Source of the DNA: Sulfurimonas sp. | GTDB lineage: Bacteria; Campylobacterota; Campylobacteria; Campylobacterales; Sulfurimonadaceae | Direction of reading: 5' to 3' | Assembly (NCBI RefSeq): GCF_041583195.1 | Contig: NZ_JBFHGL010000001.1 | Span: forward strand, 282,072-346,071 | DNA length: 64,000 bases | Shown: in pieces, positions 52,386-64,000 of the stretch | Position numbering within the stretch: the first letter of the stretch is position 1 | Layout: the number at the start of each line of letters is the position of its first letter | Translations under genes and position numbers: made by a program | Notes under the pieces: model-generated | The model's input: the letters and a program-made list of their open reading frames with translations, nothing else | Database searches by the model: none | What the model was told of the DNA's origin: nothing

Positions 52386-53129
52386 TTGGCAAAACGCTAC
52401 ATAATACTAGACACAGAAACTACAGGTACAAATGAAGAAGACAGAATAATCCAACTTGGATACATGGTACTTGGTACAAAAGATATAGAGGTTCATAATG
52501 AGTTCTTTAGTAGCGATATTCCAATAAAATACGGGGCTATGGAAGTTCATGGCATAACACAAGAGATGATAGAGGGAAAACCTATAATACAAAATAGCCA
52601 AGCATTCAAAAGATTGCAAGAATTAAATACCAATGAAAACTATATGATCATTCACAATGCACCCTTTGATCTTGGAATGCTTGCAAAAGATGGTTTTAAC
52701 ACAAAGATGAAAGTGATAGACACACTTCGTGTAGCTAAACACATATATAAAGATGAAGAAGCACACCGTCTTCAATACTTTAGATACAAAATGGGTCTGT
52801 ATAAAGATGAACAAAAAGAGGCTAACGAGCTGGGTATAGAAGTTAAAGCACATGATGCTATAGGTGATGTTTTGGTATTAAAACTTTTTCTTTCAAAACT
52901 TCGTCAAAGCGTTCAAAAAATCTTTCCAGATGAAAACCCTGTAGATAAGATGGTTGATCTTACTAATACACCTATACTTATAGACAAGTTTAGATTTGGA
53001 AAGTATAAAGGTAAAACTCTTCGTGAGGTAGCACATGAAGATGCAGGATATCTACGTTGGATGCTAAGTTCTATGGATAACTTAGACGATGATATGAAAT
53101 ACTCACTGCAAAGTGTGCTAGAGGGTTAA
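52386..53129 (+). CDS. DEDDh 3'-5' exonuclease (DnaQ-like)
   Basis: A 247-aa exonuclease, start TTG at 52386. The three Exo motifs are visible: YIILDTETTG (Exo I), HNAPFDLGML (Exo II) and HDAIGDVLVLKLF (Exo III, His-Asp). The C-terminal 55 residues (FRFGKYKGKTLREVAHEDAG, YLRWML) form a separate DUF3820-like tail. It is likely a DNA repair or RNA processing exonuclease rather than the main proofreading subunit. The stop overlaps the convergent acylphosphatase gene by 4 bp. Confidence 0.88.
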   Translation: MAKRYIILDTETTGTNEEDRIIQLGYMVLGTKDIEVHNEFFSSDIPIKYGAMEVHGITQEMIEGKPIIQNSQAFKRLQELNTNENYMIIHNAPFDLGMLAKDGFNTKMKVIDTLRVAKHIYKDEEAHRLQYFRYKMGLYKDEQKEANELGIEVKAHDAIGDVLVLKLFLSKLRQSVQKIFPDENPVDKMVDLTNTPILIDKFRFGKYKGKTLREVAHEDAGYLRWMLSSMDNLDDDMKYSLQSVLEG

Positions 53130-53395
53130 TAACGAACTATAAACCCCTCTTGAAAAACTTCATTACACTCTTGTATATGAAGTTCATCTACTCTGCTTGC
53201 AGGCGAGCCTTTTTTCAAAATATTTTCAAACTCATCCAGTTTTGATTCTGCACAAGTAACACATGACTCAACAGTTCCATCATTTAGATTTTTAACATAA
53301 CCATTAAAGCCCGATTTTGAAGCATTTTTTTGAACATTTGCACGATAGTAGACACCTTGAACGCGTCCGACAGATATAAACTTATATGATTTCAT
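53126..53395 (-). CDS. acyP: Acylphosphatase
   Basis: An 89-aa enzyme with the acylphosphatase signature GRVQGVYYRANVQKNAS (catalytic Arg) and GFNGYVKNLNDGTVE (catalytic Asn). It hydrolyses acyl phosphates such as carbamoyl phosphate. It ends in the tail-to-tail overlap with the exonuclease gene. Confidence 0.92.
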   Translation of the reverse strand: MKSYKFISVGRVQGVYYRANVQKNASKSGFNGYVKNLNDGTVESCVTCAESKLDEFENILKKGSPASRVDELHIQECNEVFQEGFIVRY

Positions 53396-53441
53396 AAGAG
53401 TATTTTACTCTAAAAAGAAAAATGTGTAGGTTTGAAGATTG

Positions 53442-53462
53442 CTAGGGAGATATTCCCTAGCT
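53442..53462 (-). terminator. rpoC terminator-like hairpin
   Basis: GCTAGGGA-ATATC-TCCCTAGC on the minus strand is a perfect 8-bp stem 17 bp after the rpoC stop. AATCTTCAAACC and then ACATTTTTC follow, giving only a weak U-run. It probably ends the rpl-rpo operon. Confidence 0.6.
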
Positions 53463-53479
53463 ATTATGAAAGGGAATTA

Positions 53480-62138
<8,659 letters not shown>

Positions 62139-62239
62139 CTACCTCTGTAAGTTGTAATTGGAACTCAAGCTCATGGCTTAAGCGAAATTTATCTAAGCGT
62201 CCTTAGATAAAACAAGTATAGTGCTTATAAACGACATAA

Positions 62240-62283
62240 GGGCACTTTAGCTAGGAGACTCTTATCTCTTAGCTAAAGCGCCC
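62240..62283 (-). promoter_or_regulatory. Long hairpin between rplL and rpoB (RNase III-type site)
   Basis: GGGCGCTTTAGCTA pairs with TAGCTAAAGTGCCC across 14 bp on the transcript (one G-U pair), with AGA/TCT adding inner pairs. It lies in the 191-bp rplL-rpoB gap. In other bacteria such hairpins are processing or partial-termination points that set rpoB level below rplL level. No U-run follows, so processing is more likely than termination. Confidence 0.6.
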
Positions 62284-62290
62284 GAAAGTT

Positions 62291-62307
62291 GAGGGCAAAA
62301 AGCCCTC
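62291..62307 (-). terminator. Short hairpin directly after rplL
   Basis: GAGGGC-TTTTT-GCCCTC is a perfect 6-bp GC-rich stem 20 bp after the rplL stop, followed by AACTTTCGGGCGC, which leads into the longer hairpin. It may protect or attenuate the message after rplL. Confidence 0.5.
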
Positions 62308-62326
62308 ATAATAAATTGTTAAATAA

Positions 62327-62698
62327 TTATTTAACTTCTACTGTAGCACCAGCTTCTTCAAGCTCAGCTTTAGCAGCTTCAGCAGTTTCTTTATCTACAC
62401 CTTCTTTGATTACAGATGGAGTAGCTTCACATGCTTCTTTAGCTTCTTTTAGTCCAAGACCAGTAAGACCACGAACTACTTTAATAACACCGATTTTCTT
62501 AGCACCAGCGTCAGTTAATACAACATCAAACTCAGTTTTTTCTTCAGCAGCTTCACCACCAGCAGCAGCTCCACCAGCTACAGCAACAGGTTGTGCAGAT
62601 ACACCAAATTTTTCTTCAAACTCTTTTACAAGCTCAGAAAGTTCTAATACAGAAAGTCCTGAGATAAACTCTAATACGTCTTCTTTAGTTACAGCCAT
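62327..62698 (-). CDS. rplL: 50S ribosomal protein L7/L12
   Basis: A 123-aa protein with the helical N-terminus ([20 protein letters not shown]) that dimerises on L10, an Ala/Gly-rich hinge and the C-terminal domain ending [20 protein letters not shown]. It forms the ribosomal stalk that recruits factors. Located after rplJ with a 46-bp gap and a GGAG-type RBS. Confidence 0.98.
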   Translation of the reverse strand: MAVTKEDVLEFISGLSVLELSELVKEFEEKFGVSAQPVAVAGGAAAGGEAAEEKTEFDVVLTDAGAKKIGVIKVVRGLTGLGLKEAKEACEATPSVIKEGVDKETAEAAKAELEEAGATVEVK

Positions 62699-62744
62699 TT
62701 TAGGCTCCTTTTATTTTATTTTTTTATTTAAATTTAACTGCTAA

Positions 62745-63230
62745 TTATGCAGCTTCTTGTTCTTTTTTCTCTTTAAGAGCGTTAAGACCAAATCCAATAC
62801 ATGTAAGTGGAGCCATCCAAGTAGCAGCAAGCATACCAAGAAGTTCTTCACGTCCAGGAAGTTTAGCGAATGCTTCAACTTTAGCAGCATCTGCAGCTTC
62901 ACGGTCAATGTAAGCAGACTTAATTACAAATTTTTCATTATCTTTAGCAAAGTTAGAAACAACTTTAGAAGTTGCAACTGAATCTTCACCCCATACAAGA
63001 ATATTTGTATCTTGTAATTCAATACCTTCTAACTCAGCGTTTTTAAGAGCAATTGATGCAAGTGTATTTTTAACAACTTGAACTTTTGCTTCTTTTTCGC
63101 GAGCAAGTTTTCTTAAACCTTCAAGTTCACCAACGCTTAGACCTTTGTAATCACAGAAGATTACAGACTGAGCATCTTTGAATTCATTTGAAAGTACTTC
63201 AATAATTTCAGCTTTTTGTGTTTTTGTCAT
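62745..63230 (-). CDS. rplJ: 50S ribosomal protein L10
   Basis: A 161-aa protein with the L10 pattern SVIFCDYKGLSVGELEGLRK, KVQVVKNTLASIAL and ATWMAPLTCIGFGLNALK. It binds 23S rRNA and L12 dimers and usually represses its own mRNA through a leader, for which a candidate lies at 63256-63372. Confidence 0.97.
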   Translation of the reverse strand: MTKTQKAEIIEVLSNEFKDAQSVIFCDYKGLSVGELEGLRKLAREKEAKVQVVKNTLASIALKNAELEGIELQDTNILVWGEDSVATSKVVSNFAKDNEKFVIKSAYIDREAADAAKVEAFAKLPGREELLGMLAATWMAPLTCIGFGLNALKEKKEQEAA

Positions 63231-63255
63231 AGAATTTTCTCCTTTCCAGACATCT

Positions 63256-63372
63256 AAGTGAATAAATTCACTTCACTTCAATAGGGAAATTAAGCTAACG
63301 CACCTATATCTTTAGTCCATAAAATGCAGTTACCAAAGCAGTAACTTTATAATACCCCACAAATGTGGAGTA
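63256..63372 (-). promoter_or_regulatory. Candidate L10 autoregulatory leader
   Basis: The rplA-rplJ gap carries three hairpins in the transcript: UACUCCAC-AUUU-GUGGGGUA (63372-63353, 8 bp with one G-U pair), GUUAC-UGCUUUG-GUAAC (63345-63329) and AAGUGAAU-UU-AUUCACUU (63273-63256), before the AAGGAG of rplJ. An L10 leader is expected here; a match to the known L10-leader consensus was not established. Confidence 0.45.
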
Positions 63373-63382
63373 CTAAAAATTA

Positions 63383-64000
63383 CTATTTTATATCTAATAG
63401 TTCTGCAGTATCTAATTTAATAGCAGGACTCATAGTTAAACTAAGAGCACCTGATTTTATATATTTACCTTTTGCAGAAGCTGGTTTTTGTTTATTAATA
63501 GCAGCTAAGAAAGTTTTGAAGTTTTCTTCAATTTGAGAAGCTTCGAAACTAACTTTACCGATACCAGCGTGGATGTTACCTTTTTTATCAACACGGAAGT
63601 TTACTTGACCGCCTTTTAAGTTGTTAACTGCAGTAGCTACATCTGGAGTAACTGTACCAGTTTTAGGGTTTGGCATAAGACCTTTTGGTCCAAGGATACG
63701 ACCAATTTGTCCAACTAGTCCCATACAATCCGGCGCTGCAACAACAACGTCAAAGTTAAATACACCCTCTTTTACTTGTGCAACTAAATCATCAGTACCA
63801 ACAATATCAGCACCAGCAGCTTTAGCTTCATCAGCTTTAGCACCTTTAGCAAATACTGCAACACGTACAGTTTTACCAGTACCGTGTGGTAGAACGATTG
63901 CACCACGAACCATTTGATCAGCGTGACGAGGATCTACATTTAGGTTTAGTGCAACTTCAACAGTTTCATCAAACTTAGCACTTTTTAATTCTTTTACAGT
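63383..64000 (-). CDS. rplA: 50S ribosomal protein L1 (partial)
   Basis: The frame is open from the stop at 63383 to the right edge at 64000 and continues past it, giving 205 visible codons. Sequence includes [50 protein letters not shown] and [12 protein letters not shown], all L1 blocks. The true start lies outside the window, so an internal Met near 63913 is not the start. L1 binds 23S rRNA in the L1 stalk and may repress its own operon. Confidence 0.97.
   Translation of the reverse strand, partial: TVKELKSAKFDETVEVALNLNVDPRHADQMVRGAIVLPHGTGKTVRVAVFAKGAKADEAKAAGADIVGTDDLVAQVKEGVFNFDVVVAAPDCMGLVGQIGRILGPKGLMPNPKTGTVTPDVATAVNNLKGGQVNFRVDKKGNIHAGIGKVSFEASQIEENFKTFLAAINKQKPASAKGKYIKSGALSLTMSPAIKLDTAELLDIK

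Overview
The window looks like a low-GC Campylobacterota chromosome, most like a Sulfurimonas-type free-living sulfur/hydrogen oxidiser. This rests on gene order (YceD-rpmF-plsX-fabH; rplA-rplJ-rplL-rpoB-rpoC), a histidine kinase with the HQWRQPLNQL box common in that phylum, many GTG/TTG starts and weak -35 boxes. The species cannot be named from sequence alone. Two parts are visible: a nearly complete tailed-phage prophage (1 to about 24,960; its left end lies outside the window) and ordinary chromosome (24,994 to 64,000).

Prophage. Leftward (late) genes run from the repressor region to the left edge: a Cro-like regulator, an RHH protein, a winged-helix protein behind a structured leader, a replication protein whose gene carries four palindromic iterons (a lambda-like intragenic origin), two overlapping orphan DNA methyltransferases, a string of very short overlapping genes (one frameshifted), terminase small and large subunits, portal, scaffold, N4-gp56-type major capsid protein, adaptor, tail fibre and its probable chaperone. 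A compact lysis cassette follows (phospholipase-like protein, holin, inner and outer spanins with nested frames, M15 endolysin), then a partial tail protein. Rightward genes are the S24 CI-type repressor with a co-transcribed lipoprotein, then an early recombination block (RecE-like exonuclease, RecT, possible ssDNA-binding protein), ASCH-like and YopX-like proteins, an excisionase-like HTH protein and a tyrosine integrase. Matching 15-bp operators, TTTCC-N5-GGWAA, lie both in the cro/cI divergent promoter (three) and before the early right operon (two), so one repressor can silence both arms. A structured RNA candidate lies between the right operator and the exonuclease operon.

Chromosome. 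A response regulator sits directly beyond the integrase, tail-to-tail with a Cache histidine kinase that follows rmuC. Next come a DEAD-box helicase, a HIT protein, the lipid/ribosomal cluster (fabH, plsX, rpmF, yceD), ndk, a 2[4Fe-4S] ferredoxin and metK. A five-gene operon (HAD phosphatase, glycerate kinase, glucosyl-3-phosphoglycerate synthase-like transferase, GH13 phosphorylase, galU) appears to encode both synthesis and recycling of the compatible solute glucosylglycerate. Then peroxiredoxin, a PIF1/RecD-like helicase, nhaA, a split PAS + chemoreceptor pair and a five-haem cytochrome. A c-di-GMP-I riboswitch stands before an unknown two-TM coiled-coil protein. A three-gene set (periplasmic amidase, DUF819 membrane protein, dipeptide epimerase) suggests murein-peptide recycling. 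The window ends with a DEDDh exonuclease, acylphosphatase and the rplA-rplJ-rplL-rpoB-rpoC operon, which holds several strong intercistronic RNA hairpins.

The most novel-looking items are the c-di-GMP riboswitch controlling an unknown membrane coiled-coil protein, the iteron origin inside the phage replication gene, a possible pseudoknot that hides a phage ribosome binding site, the phage structured RNA, and the amidase-DUF819-epimerase unit.
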